A stretch of DNA of 32,844 nt. Origin: Leptofilum sp050292445. Its GTDB lineage: Bacteria > Chloroflexota > Anaerolineae > Promineifilales > Promineifilaceae. Within the stretch, counting starts at the first letter, position 1, and every line of letters starts with the position of its first letter. Location: positions 1 to 32,844 of the forward strand of contig JBNKLQ010000032.1 in NCBI GenBank assembly GCA_050292445.1. The letters run 5' to 3'. Made by a program: the position numbers and the translations under genes. Shown in pieces: positions 32,231-32,844 of this stretch. The notes under the pieces are model-generated. The model was not told the DNA's origin, ran no database searches, and saw nothing but the letters and a program-made list of their open reading frames with translations.

Positions 32231-32268
32231 TTTGAATCTCGCTTGCTAATATCAGCAATAATGCGTAG

Positions 32269-32493
32269 TTACCCTAGTCCAAGAAGTTGCTCTATTAGTA
32301 ACTGAATTACATTTGAGAAAAGTAGATCAAATAACCATAAAAATAGGGCAAATGCAATTGTTACGCCAATTACAATGGCGGTTAAGCGTTGTGATTCTTC
32401 TCGGGTTGGCCAGGTCACCTTGCGTAACTCGCCACGGGTTTCTTTCCAGTAACGAGCAATTGGATTGGGCTGATTGGCTGTTTTTTCTGTCAC
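32269..32493 (-). CDS. secE: Preprotein translocase subunit SecE, 74 aa
   Basis: The small essential clamp subunit of SecYEG. The amphipathic YWKETRGELRKVTWPTREES segment precedes one transmembrane helix (residues about 42-65), the minimal single-helix form. The start is GTG with AAGGAA upstream. It lies between tRNA-Trp and nusG, the classic position. Confidence 0.97.
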   Translation of the reverse strand: MTEKTANQPNPIARYWKETRGELRKVTWPTREESQRLTAIVIGVTIAFALFLWLFDLLFSNVIQLLIEQLLGLG

Positions 32494-32552
32494 CGTCGTA
32501 TTTCCTTCTGCTCAAAAGTCAGCTTTGTGTTGGCTAGACAGTCTCGTTGTTT

Positions 32553-32568
32553 GGCAAAACGTTTTGCC
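32553..32568. promoter_or_regulatory. Perfect 16-bp palindrome upstream of secE
   Basis: GGCAAAACGTTTTGCC is perfectly self-complementary with no loop, as expected for a protein-binding operator rather than an RNA hairpin. It lies 60 bases before secE, between it and tRNA-Trp. No binding protein is known from the sequence. Confidence 0.6.
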
Positions 32569-32598
32569 GAATACACAATGGCTGCTGCTTACAAAATT

Positions 32599-32630
32599 AC
32601 CTCCAGAGACCAGCAAGGGCCTCTGGAGGT
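32599..32630 (-). terminator. Hairpin following tRNA-Trp
   Basis: ACCTCCAGAG (32599-32608) pairs perfectly with CTCTGGAGGT (32621-32630), loop 12 bases. On the minus strand it follows the tRNA by about 10 bases and is followed by TAATTTTG, only weakly T-rich, so termination may be partial and tRNA processing is an alternative role. Confidence 0.65.
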
Positions 32631-32639
32631 TTTGAATAG

Positions 32640-32712
32640 CAGGGGGTGCAGGAATCGAACCCGCAGCCTACGGTTTTGGAGACCGTCGCTCTGCCAATTG
32701 AGCTAACCCCCT
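32640..32712 (-). tRNA. tRNA-Trp (anticodon CCA)
   Basis: On the minus strand the acceptor AGGGGGT pairs with ACCCCCT, the D arm has TAGCTCAATTGGCAGAGC, the anticodon loop CTCCAAA shows CCA, and the T arm contains GGTTCGAATCC. The discriminator base is G, usual for tRNA-Trp. The 3' CCA is not encoded. The position between tuf and secE is conserved in many bacteria. Confidence 0.97.
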
Positions 32713-32766
32713 AAAAATTGAAAGGGGTATGTAAAGTATACCACACCCCAATGATACATTAAATTG

Positions 32767-32844
32767 TTAATTCAGGATTTTAGTAATCACGCCAGAGCCA
32801 ACGGTGAGGCCACCTTCCCGAATGGCAAAACGACCGCCTTCTTC
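32767..32844 (-). CDS. tuf: Elongation factor Tu, C-terminal 25 residues (cut by window edge)
   Basis: The minus-strand frame entering at 32844 reads FAIREGGLTVGSGVITKILN and stops with TAA at 32767. This is the end of domain III of EF-Tu, the GTPase that delivers aminoacyl-tRNA to the ribosome. tRNA-Trp follows 54 bases later, without the rpmG gene often found here. Confidence 0.96.
   Translation of the reverse strand, partial: EEGGRFAIREGGLTVGSGVITKILN

Noticed and set aside
1..32844. CRISPR array, transposase, prophage or toxin-antitoxin genes
   Set aside because: No regularly spaced repeats, no transposase or phage proteins, and no convincing toxin next to the XRE gene were found.

Overview
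The window looks like a chromosomal segment of a Chloroflexota bacterium, probably Anaerolineae-like. This is an inference from the proline/threonine linkers of PTPTNTP type in secreted proteins, the choice-of-anchor-like beta-helix, tail-anchored proteins with repeated LPDWL motifs, frequent TTG/GTG starts with strong GGAGG sites, and the tuf / tRNA-Trp / secE / nusG / rplKAJL order. No mobile-element enzymes, rRNA or CRISPR arrays were seen.

Layout. (1) 1-5.3 kb, plus strand: the end of a small membrane protein coupled to an XRE regulator, a DUF4386-like and a DUF2306-like membrane protein, a zinc-independent quinone-oxidoreductase-like MDR enzyme, a DinB-family protein, a lipoprotein, and a glutaminyl-cyclase-like lipoprotein whose N-terminus carries a remnant of a PP-loop ATPase. 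(2) 5.3-9.4 kb: a membrane GAF-GAF histidine kinase without a nearby response regulator, a fused tandem GNAT acetyltransferase and a tiny membrane protein. (3) 9.5-23.3 kb: a beta-glucan utilisation locus. A giant secreted multidomain GH16 enzyme, a cytoplasmic glycoside phosphorylase (probably GH161-like beta-1,3-glucan phosphorylase) and a GH3 beta-glucosidase lie in series on the minus strand. Divergent to them is a LacI-type regulator with two matching dyad operators, followed convergently by two sugar ABC permeases. The likely logic is extracellular cleavage of beta-1,3-glucan, uptake of oligosaccharides, then phosphorolysis and hydrolysis inside, under LacI control. No substrate-binding protein or ATPase is in the window. 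(4) 23.4-29.0 kb: a small lipoprotein, a secreted protein with two DNRLRE-like domains, a TPR protein with a C-terminal membrane anchor, and a Maf-family nucleotide pyrophosphatase. (5) 29.0-32.8 kb: rplL, rplJ, rplA, rplK, nusG, secE, tRNA-Trp and the end of tuf, all minus strand, with a recognisable rplJ leader/attenuator and a strong terminator-like hairpin before rplK.

Three things stand out. First, the palindrome ACGGCCGT occurs about 45 times by hand count (chance expectation below one), in genes of every class and in all reading frames, much like the HIP1 palindrome of cyanobacteria. Second, in the giant GH16 protein the third carbohydrate-binding-like domain is split twice, once by a helical module and once by the whole GH16 catalytic domain. 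Third, a 125-bp MITE/REP-like inverted-repeat element sits between the glycosidase genes.
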